Below, in pieces: positions 41,258 to 50,581 of a stretch of DNA of 64,000 bases (positions within the stretch are counted from its first letter, which is position 1; every line of letters starts with the position of its first letter). Made by a program: the position numbers and the translations under genes. The notes below the pieces were generated by a model. The model worked only from the letters and a program-made list of their open reading frames with translations. It did not search any database and was not told where the DNA came from. Source of the DNA: Parietichytrium sp. I65-24A (lineage: Eukaryota; Sar; Bigyra; Thraustochytrida; Thraustochytriidae); contig BLSF01000085.1 of the NCBI GenBank assembly GCA_012862575.1, positions 62,001 to 126,000 of the forward strand. The letters run 5' to 3'.

Positions 41258-44200
41258 TCCGTCGATGATCGGTAGTACAGGCCAGAGGAAGGTTTCCATT
41301 GTCTCAGCGCCCGTCTCGTCTCCTGCGGCAGCAAATGCTGCTTTGAGCTCAGAATCAGAAACTGTTGTGACCAAGTTGTACTCCGGTCTCGCCGAGTTCG
41401 AGTTCATGAAAAGAGAATCGCAATTGCAATCTCTAGAGCATTCATGATCATATGATATGGAAGACCGTAACGGCTCGCCTGCGAGTACCGGTGTTGAGTG
41501 CTGGCCGCTCTTCAGGCCCTGAAACTCTCCTTTTTACATTTCCTTTTGTTAAAGGGAGAGTTTCGCATTTTCTGAAAGCCGTCAGCGATGACGAGGCGAG
41601 ATGAGGACGTGAGGAGGTGAGGAGGCATCCATTCAACACGAGCCTCTCTTGTTACTGCCAGCTAGAAACCAATTTACTGCCCACCAGCAACCAACAACCA
41701 ATACTTCTCGAGCTTCTCGAGCTCGCAGTTTTCGCGACTCTCGCACATTCCTTTCGCGATTTCTCGCGTTCCACAAGAACGGTGCGGGCACGCCTCGTCA
41801 GCGTTGTCAGCGTTGTCAGCGTTATCGGCGTCCGTGGAGTTAATTTAACGGCGGAAGTCCACAGCCAACTGCGAGTTCCCGCTTTTGGTTCCAAACATCT
41901 CTGCGATTTCCAGCATTGGTGAAAAACACCTGCGCGCAAGTGCCGCACGAACAGTTGTTCTTTCGCTGTCAAAAAGTACTCTTTTGTTTTTTTCTGTTCT
42001 GAGATTTTTTTTTGTTTATAGCGATTGATTTTTAAAAACCTATTGATTGAAACGATTTACGAGCAAAGCGCGCAGTCAATTCAACGAAGAAAAAGAAGTA
42101 AAAACAAAAAAAGAAAACGAAAACGAAAAAGGAACAGCTTTCTCCGAAACGTTGCGGACTAGGACCTCCCAGCCCACGCTATAGTAGCCTTTGATAGCAC
42201 GTCTGGTAAGACCGGTATGACGCACTCTCGCCCAAGCTCGTCATCCGAAATCGTCCCAGCCGGGTCTGCTGGCAATGGCACGACAGAAGATGCGGTGGGA
42301 TAGGTGGGAACGTGAAGAAGGCCAGCAAGATGCGATGGTTTGCGCGCACGAGACTCGGCCAGTCCGAGATGAAATGCCTTTGCATCTTGCGAAAATCTTC
42401 TCTCTCTCTCTCTCTCTTACACACTGAGCAGAGCACTGTGGTAATTTTTGAAGCAAGTCAAAATTTCTTTTTTCGATCGATTCTCACTGACTGCGAGAAA
42501 AGAAAAGAGTGGCCCTTGAGAGGTTTGACATGGTGAAATTTTAAAGTTCAAATTTTAATCACAAATAATTGGTGCGCACTCGTTGCGCCGTCTTGTCTTG
42601 TGCCGTCCAGTTCATTTCCAAAAATATATAAAGCGTATAACCGATGCTCATTGTCAGTACCCGAGCTGCTATCGGTTCCAAAAAGCGCTCCTTCTATTAG
42701 CCAAACAGATAAACGAGCGCTGAGCTGAACATTACACATCATACATCGGCGAAACGCAGCGGAGCTTGTGCGAAAGAAAGAAAGAAAGAAAGAAAAGCAA
42801 TGGAAATTGACCTGCCGCGTTGGACCGACCATCATTCAGAGCTCTCGCGGTTCTAAATAAAGAGCGTTCAATACAGTAATTTCAGTTCTATGCATCGAAA
42901 ACTTGCCGACTCGCGGCTAGACGGAGACGGGCTTACTTCAAGGACAAGTCTAAAATCGAAACATTCATTTGTATGCATTTCAAGTCGAGTGCAACTTGGC
43001 GTTGTGAATTACAGTATAGTACGATGATACTCAGTACTGAGCACGTCAATCATTGTAAGCAGTGTAAACAGAGGGAGCAGTGCCTCATCACAACTCACGG
43101 AGCGTCAGGCGAGGTCAGCGAGAAAGAGGAAAACAGGAAACGGGAAAAGAGCGAAGCTGCCTGACTCTTTTCCACCTGGAAGAAATGCAATTGTGCTTTG
43201 CAGGACTCTCTTTCTCCGAAAAGCAATGGGTTTCATCATGAAGGTCTGAATAAAATCAGAATTCAGAGTGTTTTGCAAGTATCGTTAATGAACGATGGAC
43301 GATGGACGATGGACGATGGACGAAGGGAGATATCAGTTCAATTTTACGATATTTTACGATTTCCATACGTGAAAGATGGAAGGATGGGAAATGGAAATGT
43401 CTTGGCTCGCTTTTCCATTCTCCGGGCCGTCCAGCCAATCAGTGCTTGGCCCACGAATTCACGTGCCAGGGGTCGCCCCTCCGCCCGCGTTTCGCCTCCG
43501 ACTTTCCGTAGGTCTTCTATAGATTTGCATGCAACAAGCCAACCGGCCGACCGCAGAGCTGCCAATCGTTTATCAAGCGCCGCCCATCGGCGTAGCCAAG
43601 CGCTTCGCCATTCTGGAACGCGAAATTTGGTGCGGAAGATGCGACATCATACGTGGAACCACGCCGTGTCGTGTATCGAATCTTCTTCGCAAAGAGCCAT
43701 GCAATAAGTGCATCTTGTGAGGTGTGCTTGTTAGCAGACCCAAAAAACGGCCAAGGAGCCTTCCGTACAAGATTTGAAATGTCAGGCAGGAGGAGGAAGG
43801 GGACTTGTGCACCGCAGCTGTGAGGCGCCCCCCGGAATGCTTCGGTTCCGGCTTTGGCTCAGAGGGAATTCCCTGCCTGAACGCTCAATTCCGGGGCTCT
43901 CTCAAGGGCGGCTTCCCTCCACACAGCTACTGTGAGAGGAAACCAATTTCATCACCGCCGTCATCGCTAACCCTCATCAGCGCAATCGCTAACAGCACTC
44001 CAGCTCCTCTCCAGCCCGAACACAATATCGTACATCTCATAGCGAACACTAGGCTTTCGCCTCTCTTCGCGAACCGGCGGCTAGCAGTCCGCTGAGTACC
44101 GTGGGAGGCGTACTACCTACCGGCTACAGCGGCGCTTTTCGTTTCACTGCAGCGCCTAGGCAGCGTGATAGCAGTGTGGTAGCGAGCGGGGAAAGAGGCA

Positions 44201-44306
44201 GGAGGGAGAGCTCGTTTAGTTTCCGTGAGAGATCGAAACGAGTCATCGACGACCGGGCTGTCTTTCTCTCTGTCAGAGTAAGTTAAAGTAAACTTATGTG
44301 CACAAC

Positions 44307-44373
44307 TTAGTTATACTTTTAATAATTTTATTAAAAATGATTAGTTATACTTTTAATAATTTAATTAAAAATG
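44307..44373. repeat. 34-bp AT-rich tandem repeat
   Basis: Two copies of a 34-bp unit (ttagttatacttttaataat core) starting at 44,307 and 44,341, with one or two differences. It stands alone in the long spacer; origin unknown. Confidence 0.85.
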
Positions 44374-44810
44374 AATGGAAATGTTCACAAACAATCCCCT
44401 TCGCTATCTTTCCTCCCTCTTACCCGCATACACCATCTGACCAGTAGCCCTCCCCTTCCTTCTCCCAGAGCTAGAGCCTTCCCTAGCAGTCGAATCTGAC
44501 CCTACCTGCAACCTCTACTTGCTCTCTAATGACCCTTCCCTGGGAGTACTGCACACTGCTAGAGGAGGCAGTAGCCCGCCATCAACCGCATCATCCTCTT
44601 GTACAATCCTCCTACCCGTAGCAGTAGTACTTAGAAGCAAAGGAGGGGAAGAGGAAGAAGCATCGACGAGGCAACAGAGGGAGAAAAGAGATGTAATTTC
44701 TAACCTTTATTTGCGCAGAGAGACACCTCACATTCTTCACATCCTTCCTCACAATCGAGTCCGAAGCCAAGTTTGGCTGTGAATTCACTGTCAGTGAAAT
44801 CTCATCATTC

Positions 44811-45371
44811 TCATCATCATCATCATCATCATCATCAACTAAATTCACACATTGCAAATTTGGGATTGTGAAGGAAGGAAAAACCACACAGCCAGCACTG
44901 ACTGCACTTTTGAGAGAACCCAACGCCCTCTCTCTCTCCTCCCTCTCATTCCCTCCCTCTCATTCCCTCTCTCCCTCTCTCCTCCTTCCCCACTCTCTCT
45001 TCCTCTCTTCCTCTCAGACTCTCTCTCTCTCTCTCTCTCCCACTCTGTTGTATCTCTGTGTCTCTTGCATCTCTCCCGCGAAGCACAAGAGAAAAGGAAA
45101 GACAAAGACAACAACAACAACAGCAACAACAACAGCAACAACAACAACAACAACAACAACAACAAGAGAGGCGAAACGAAAGAAACCAAGAGCGCAAAGA
45201 AGAAGAAGAAGAAGAAGAAGAAGAGGGTGAAAGAAGAGGGTCCTCGCAACTCGCACTGCAAAAGCCGCTCGCGAACGTTCTCTCAGAGGCTCGGCTGCAG
45301 CGTTGTGCCTCGCAGTCTCCTTTCCATCTTTCCTTCTTTCCATCTTTCCAGCTTTCCATCTTTCCTTCTTT
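44811..45371. repeat. Microsatellite-rich leader of the RRM gene
   Basis: A chain of different low-complexity arrays: (CAT)n 44,811-44,838, CT-rich about 44,926-45,045, (CAA)n about 45,107-45,166, (GAA)n about 45,196-45,224, and ctttccat/ctttcctt about 45,317-45,371. They lie 0.5-1 kb before the RRM start codon. Confidence 0.85.
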
Positions 45372-45841
45372 GACTCTGTTGCCCGCGCAGACTCTGCGCT
45401 GTGCGTCCTCGTTCAACTGGCTCGCAGCATATTTCGCGCTCACGGCAAAGTATCAGAGTGTCAAAGTGGCAAAGTATCAAAGTGGCAATCAAAGTGGCAA
45501 AGCGGGAACGGAAAGTGGCGGAGAAGTGCGTTGCAGTTCGGGGTTGAAGTAGATATTTGCTCTTGTTCGTTTGTTTGCTTGGTTTGTTGATTGGTTGGGT
45601 AGTTGGTTGATTGGTTGGATTCCGCATCTGGCGACAGCTGTTTCGAGGGAGGGGGTTGAAGTCTCGAGCGAGTGGTCGTCGAGAGTGGCGCTTCCAAGAT
45701 CGGCATGCAACCAAGTAAGTCTGAGTCGCGGAGAAAAAGTCCGGGTTGGTTTGTTTCAAGTGCAGTGATTGATTGATTGATTGGTTGTCTGACTGACTGA
45801 CGGACGGACTGGAAATGTGAACGAAATGGAGCGCAGAACGA

Positions 45842-47350
45842 ATGCAGAACGTGGAAATCATGCCGGAAAGCGATGGGGAGGTCAACGTGGACGACAGTGG
45901 GGCAGATTTCGTAGAGAACCCGGGGCAGAATCAGGTGACAGGGAACGAGTCTGCTCGCGAGCCGGTCGACGATCGTCAAGTGGGTCGAGGGGAAGAAGGG
46001 AACGCGGTAGAAGGGGAGGACGAAGAAGAAGAAAAAGAGGAAAAGGAAACTGAGAAGGGCGCAAAGTTGTTTCTTGGGGGTCTCTCCCTCGAGGCCAACT
46101 CGCAAACCGTTACAGACTACTTTGAGGGGTACGGCGAAATTGTAGAGGTCCGGGTCCCGGCACATAAAACTTTGTCTGGCAAGTCGCGTGGCTTTGGGTT
46201 TGTCACCTTTAAAGACCCTCGCATTGCCGAAATGATTCTGCATGAGGGCGAACATAAGATATGTGGAAGGCAGGTGGACGTAAAATATGCCGTACAGGTG
46301 AAACAGACAGCCCCTGCACCGAGGGACAGTAAGCCTTCCACCTTTTCGCCTACACATCACAACTCCTCTAGAAAACCTCGCTCTTCGGGTTCGCGGCCCA
46401 GTACGGCAAGGCAAACCGACACACATTATGACAGGTACACCCCACATACTATCCTTGCCACCGCGGCTGCTCTCGCCTCGATGCCCAGCCCTGGCCCTGC
46501 GTCGCGGCAGCCGACATGCATTCCCACCAGCCTGGGGAGCGAATCAGAATCCCCTCTGCTCCGAGCCGAGTCGCGCTCGAGCATACCAACATCGGGGGCA
46601 GAAAGCGTGTCGACGAGCCAGTTCGCATCCGCTACGCCAAGCACAGTAGGTTCCTTCAGTTGCAGTAGCAGCGTTACGACAGACTCCGAGCCAAATGGAA
46701 AAATTTTTGTTGGCGGGCTTGCCGCAGGAGTGACTACAGATGTTTTGAAGGATTACTTTTCAGTGTTTGGCCCAGTGCAAAGCGCGACGGTGATGATAGA
46801 CCGCGACACAAACCGATCGCGCGGCTTCGGCTTTGTTGTGTTTAAAGACGAAGAATCTTCTCGTAAAGCTCTCGGGGAAGCAGAGCATAAAATTCTTAGC
46901 AAGCGTGTCGAGGTGAAGCTAGCCATCCCAAAGGACATTATTGATCAGCAGCCTGTTCAGCACATGCTGCACCCCCGCAAGCAACGATCGCTCTCACATC
47001 ATTACTTGGACCCACACTCGCAAAATATGGCACAGAGGCACCTTCACCCGGCGCATCAACCAAGTATGTACGGAATTGCCCCAGCTCCTTACCCAGGAGC
47101 AATGTACTGCATGTACCCCGTCGTCCCCCAGGTAAATTACAATTCGCAACAGCCATTCCTTCCTGTGCACTATTACGGGCCAGGGCAGCCGCAGTACATT
47201 GACGGTTCGCAGTACGTGCTTGCGCCGTTCCCACATCAACACCCATCTCCGTCTCTTGGCCCGCAGGCGTATGTCACGGTGCCGCAGACGCCAAACTCTA
47301 CACCCAGAAACTCTTCTCTTAACGCTGGCGCCGAGCAAGGCACAAGTTGA
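45842..47350 (+). CDS. Two-RRM RNA-binding protein (Musashi/DAZAP/hnRNP type)
   Basis: 502 residues, one exon. After a Glu/Asp-rich head (1-72) come RRM1 (about 74-150; RNP2 LFLGGL, RNP1 SRGFGFVTF) and, after a Ser/Pro/Thr-rich linker, RRM2 (about 285-365; RNP2 IFVGGL, RNP1 SRGFGFVVF). The short C-x-x-x-DVKYAV / EVKLAIP ends of both RRMs are typical of the Musashi-DAZAP-hnRNP group. The last 135 residues are rich in Pro, Gln, Tyr and His (YNSQQP, YYGPGQPQY) and probably disordered, as in RNA-granule proteins. Likely role: binding 3' UTRs or pre-mRNA. An out-of-frame ATG 16 bp upstream (45,826) opens a 76-codon frame overlapping the start, so translation may be damped or leaky. The C-terminus ends before a C-homopolymer near 47,560. 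Confidence 0.9.
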   Translation: MQNVEIMPESDGEVNVDDSGADFVENPGQNQVTGNESAREPVDDRQVGRGEEGNAVEGEDEEEEKEEKETEKGAKLFLGGLSLEANSQTVTDYFEGYGEIVEVRVPAHKTLSGKSRGFGFVTFKDPRIAEMILHEGEHKICGRQVDVKYAVQVKQTAPAPRDSKPSTFSPTHHNSSRKPRSSGSRPSTARQTDTHYDRYTPHTILATAAALASMPSPGPASRQPTCIPTSLGSESESPLLRAESRSSIPTSGAESVSTSQFASATPSTVGSFSCSSSVTTDSEPNGKIFVGGLAAGVTTDVLKDYFSVFGPVQSATVMIDRDTNRSRGFGFVVFKDEESSRKALGEAEHKILSKRVEVKLAIPKDIIDQQPVQHMLHPRKQRSLSHHYLDPHSQNMAQRHLHPAHQPSMYGIAPAPYPGAMYCMYPVVPQVNYNSQQPFLPVHYYGPGQPQYIDGSQYVLAPFPHQHPSPSLGPQAYVTVPQTPNSTPRNSSLNAGAEQGTS

Positions 47351-47740
47351 ACGCAGCTGTTCGTCTCCATCCATCATCATCGCTTCATGTTGCGATGTAA
47401 CCCGTCTGTTCATCCGTATGTCCTTCCATCCACCGCTTTTTCGAAAGTGAAGCTGTTGTTGTTGATGTTGTTGTCGTTTGGTTCGACCGAATAAGTGAAG
47501 AGTAACGATTTTCTATGAAATGTGTTCATCGCATCTTCTCCAACCAAAGCATCTCTTCTCCCCCCCCCCCCAACAGTGAGTTCGGTCTTTTGAGATAACC
47601 CGCCTGCACTCCCAAACTATGCACAAAGGTACTAGTGCGCAAAAATCCTGCAATTCACAAATGAACCGGAAAAAAAATCACACCTACAAATAGATTTGAA
47701 ATCAGTTCTTATGAAACTAAGTGCCATTTACCAATCAATA
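47351..47740. other. Convergent spacer
   Basis: 3' ends of the RRM and HET/TPR genes meet here. It has a gttgtt-type run near 47,455-47,476 and a C12-13 homopolymer near 47,560. No gene seen. Confidence 0.5.
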
Positions 47741-50581
47741 TCAAAGGGAGTTGATTGCTCCACGCCAGCTGCTTCTATTTGCATTCACATCCACTTTCAT
47801 TCTTAAAGGGTTTTTTGTGGGTGCCGTGTCGCCAGATTTCTGCTCCTCCTCTTCGTTCAGTTTGCATCCATCTTCGCAGAGAAAAGAATCACCGCCGAAG
47901 CCGTGTAGGTCAAAGGGTAGCTTTGCGTCAAGATCCAGAGCACCTTCGAGCGCACTAGACTCCGGGCTTGTCACTCCAGTGTCAATTGTTGCATAGTGGA
48001 CCTCTTTCTCGTCCCTGTGGGCCTCGTCGTACTCAAAGAAAGCGTTCCTAAGATTTATGAAATCTTCCGCCTCTGAGCTAGTGCCATCGCTACTGCAACT
48101 GTTGCTGCTACTTTCCCAACCGAGCCGCTCATCGCGCTCGAGTCTCTGGAGGAATTTATAAGCTTTGTTGGTGGCAGCGTGATTGGGGCCCAGCTTCAGC
48201 TTTCGAATAGAGAAGCAGAGAGCCTCCCTCGCTCGAGCCGTGTTGAAGTCACCCAGGGCCTCCAAAGCTATCGCCTCGTTTTCAAGGGTGTCGGCGGCTT
48301 GCAAGCTCTTACTTCCCAACTTTTCGTGGATCACCTCGAGCGCCAGCTTGTAATACTTTAGCGCTTCTTGCATGTGTCCACTCTGCTTCAAAAGGACTCC
48401 GAGCCCGTTGAGGCTTATCGCAAGGGAGATCTTCCGAGGTGTGCTAGTCTGTTGCAGTTCAAGCGCGCGATGAAAGTGTCGGAACGCAAGTGTAGACTCT
48501 CCAAACGCATACCAAATGTTGCCAACATCGTTTAAGGCCTGGATGTCGCGCTCTTCGCATTCATCGAGGTTCTTTGGAAGAACAAGATTCAATTGTTCCA
48601 AAGCCGTGTGCAAGTCTCCACGGCACATGCACATGGCACTGGAGAGGAGCAGGAGCTCTCTTGTCTTCTGTATTTCCAGGCCACTTTGAACGTACTTTGC
48701 CGCCTCCGATTCCCTGCCTAGCGCGTGAAGCGCGCGGCCTAGCGCCGTCAAAGTGCGCAGGACATGGGCGCGAGTGATTTTAGAGGAGTAACTTCCGTCT
48801 TGTTGCTGACGCCAAACAGTTTCCGCTCGCAAAAAGACCTTTACTGCCAAGGACGCTTCCCCAATTCGATAAAAGAGCATCCCGAGAGAATTATAAGTCT
48901 CCCCAACCTCTGTGGAAGCAGGGCCAAATTTTTCGATCTGTAGCCTGATCATTTCTTCGTAGATCGCAGCTGCGCGCCTCTCTTGACCGTAGTCTTCTGC
49001 GAGCAGTGCGTATGTTTTCAGAACCCGGACCTTGTGCTCGGGAGAGTCGTCTAGACCTTCGTGAACAAGGCGCAAAGCGTGCGAGAGCTCCTTCTTGGCT
49101 GCCTCGGATTGCTTCTCACTTGCCAGCAATCTGGCATGGGCCAAAGCTGCGTCGAGAGCTTCCTGAGGTTCCTGCATTCCGAAGTTTTGGATTGAAAGTT
49201 CAAAATGTCTCGATGCGACTTGCACTTCCTCGGCAGCCATGCAAGCCTTTGCCAGCCCGTAGTGTATGCGGGCTATGCGCACAGACGAGTCGGCATCTCT
49301 CATCAGCTCCGCGATTTGAAGCATTCGCTGGAGGTAGATGCGGCTGGAGGTGTAGTGGTGATCCTTTTCAAGCTCCTCGACTGCCTTTTGAAACACTCCC
49401 AAGACGTCGAACAGGGGGTTTTCCTCCTGGTCCTGCTCGTGGTGCAGGGCTTTGCTGAGTGACCTTCGAGGAGAAATGGCCGCAAAGACGCGTTGTATGG
49501 TACTCCTCCGGCGTCGGTGCGTTGGGCTGGCGCATTCGTCTGGGGAATGAAGTAAGCTGGCATACTTGTCCAACTCCTCTTGTTTTGGACAGAAGCGGTT
49601 CAGGAGCAGTTCGTGCAGATATTTGGTAATGTCCCTATTGAAATCCGAAACGGACTGATAGCCCTCGAAGGTGCCGTCCGAGCAGGTAAAACCTTCAGTG
49701 AGCCACGCCAAGATGGACGCATGCTCGCCTTCTTTGCCCACTTGCCGAGTAGAGCTGGCCAGGTCAATGGATGCGATCGCTGACGCAAGAGGCTCTATGG
49801 TGCTGTACATTCCTTCTTCGTCAACCTCCGTTTCGAAAATAATGAGGTCAGAACTTCGGGAGCATCTCATCGCCAAAAAGAGCTCCCAGAGCAAGTTGAT
49901 GTCATTCAATTCTAAGCTCGAAAGAAGGAATGTGCAGTGTGCACGAAAGCACTTTATCGAGAACGGAAGTCGGCGAGTTAAGAACCGCTCGCGGTCAGGA
50001 AGCGCAACAGGGAGATTTGCCTCTACTAGGTTTGCGTGATTTACACAGAAGGCGTCCATCCAGACATATCTTTGGTCTGGAAACTTTCGGTGCCATATCA
50101 CTGCAAAAAAGTTGTGAAGACTCGCCAGCGTCGCTTTTGGAGGACAGCTCATAAACACTGCTTGGCCAGGTTTGCTGGCGAATGCGGGATCAATAGTTTC
50201 CACGTAGCCACAAGGGAAGAAACTCTCCTGCGCTGCGCTAAGATGTGGCACGATGCAAAAATTTCTCAGGTCTTCCAGTGTCCAGTTTGTCCTATTCTTT
50301 AGCAATACTTGTTCTGCACCAAACTCCACCCAGCCATTTGCAGTAAAGCCGCGATACCTGCGCTCGCCGCCGCATGGCTCAATAACTCTGATAGTTTCGC
50401 CCGCCCTGGCCTCGTCCCCAACATTTTCCTGGCAGACCACGAGTCGAACATCCGCAAACTCTTGGCCCCGCAAGACGCGTCTGAATAGTTTTTCAAGGAA
50501 CGACACGGAGATACCCTTCAAACTCGTACAGCCCGGCTCTGGCTCCTGACCGACAGGTTCTGGATGCGCAGCGCGCCGCAT
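47741..50581 (-). CDS. HET/TIR-like domain plus TPR repeats
   Basis: 946 residues from the ATG at 50581; one exon. The first 380 residues contain QRYVWMDAFCVNHANL, the core of the HET (heterokaryon incompatibility)/TIR-like domain in which W-x-D-x-F-x-V-N-Q is usual; here the Gln is His. The region after it (HCTFLLSSLELNDINLLWELFLAM, SDLIIFE) fits the same fold. A basic linker (RRRRSTIQRVFAAISPRRSLSK) leads to about nine kinesin-light-chain-type TPR units (about 420-830; for example IARIHYGLAKACMAAEEVQ, ALNDVGNIWYAFGESTLA, ISLNGLGVLLKQSGHMQEAL). There is no NACHT or NB-ARC module, so this is an effector-plus-sensor layout without an ATPase. Algal and fungal relatives are thought to act in stress or non-self responses; that role is inference. 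The HET/TIR call is moderate; TPRs are sure. Confidence 0.78.
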   Translation of the reverse strand: MRRAAHPEPVGQEPEPGCTSLKGISVSFLEKLFRRVLRGQEFADVRLVVCQENVGDEARAGETIRVIEPCGGERRYRGFTANGWVEFGAEQVLLKNRTNWTLEDLRNFCIVPHLSAAQESFFPCGYVETIDPAFASKPGQAVFMSCPPKATLASLHNFFAVIWHRKFPDQRYVWMDAFCVNHANLVEANLPVALPDRERFLTRRLPFSIKCFRAHCTFLLSSLELNDINLLWELFLAMRCSRSSDLIIFETEVDEEGMYSTIEPLASAIASIDLASSTRQVGKEGEHASILAWLTEGFTCSDGTFEGYQSVSDFNRDITKYLHELLLNRFCPKQEELDKYASLLHSPDECASPTHRRRRSTIQRVFAAISPRRSLSKALHHEQDQEENPLFDVLGVFQKAVEELEKDHHYTSSRIYLQRMLQIAELMRDADSSVRIARIHYGLAKACMAAEEVQVASRHFELSIQNFGMQEPQEALDAALAHARLLASEKQSEAAKKELSHALRLVHEGLDDSPEHKVRVLKTYALLAEDYGQERRAAAIYEEMIRLQIEKFGPASTEVGETYNSLGMLFYRIGEASLAVKVFLRAETVWRQQQDGSYSSKITRAHVLRTLTALGRALHALGRESEAAKYVQSGLEIQKTRELLLLSSAMCMCRGDLHTALEQLNLVLPKNLDECEERDIQALNDVGNIWYAFGESTLAFRHFHRALELQQTSTPRKISLAISLNGLGVLLKQSGHMQEALKYYKLALEVIHEKLGSKSLQAADTLENEAIALEALGDFNTARAREALCFSIRKLKLGPNHAATNKAYKFLQRLERDERLGWESSSNSCSSDGTSSEAEDFINLRNAFFEYDEAHRDEKEVHYATIDTGVTSPESSALEGALDLDAKLPFDLHGFGGDSFLCEDGCKLNEEEEQKSGDTAPTKNPLRMKVDVNANRSSWRGAINSL

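Larger units (their letters stand above)
41258..45841. other. Long spacer, 4.6 kb
   Basis: No gene I can support. Repeats: (TC)n 42,397-42,417, GAAA 42,772-42,796, gatggac x4 at about 43,293-43,320, a 34-bp AT-rich tandem pair 44,307-44,373, (CAT)n 44,811-44,838. A palindrome CTCAGTACTGAG is at 43,030-43,041. A 63-codon ATG frame with three CxxC/PC cysteine pairs (43,529-43,720, CGRC ... CNKC) might be a small zinc protein but has no further evidence. The right third is the leader of the RRM gene (separate entry). Confidence 0.45.

Noticed and set aside
45461-46447. 328-codon minus-strand frame opposite the RRM gene
   Set aside because: Crosses microsatellite DNA and the RRM1 coding region; no motif.
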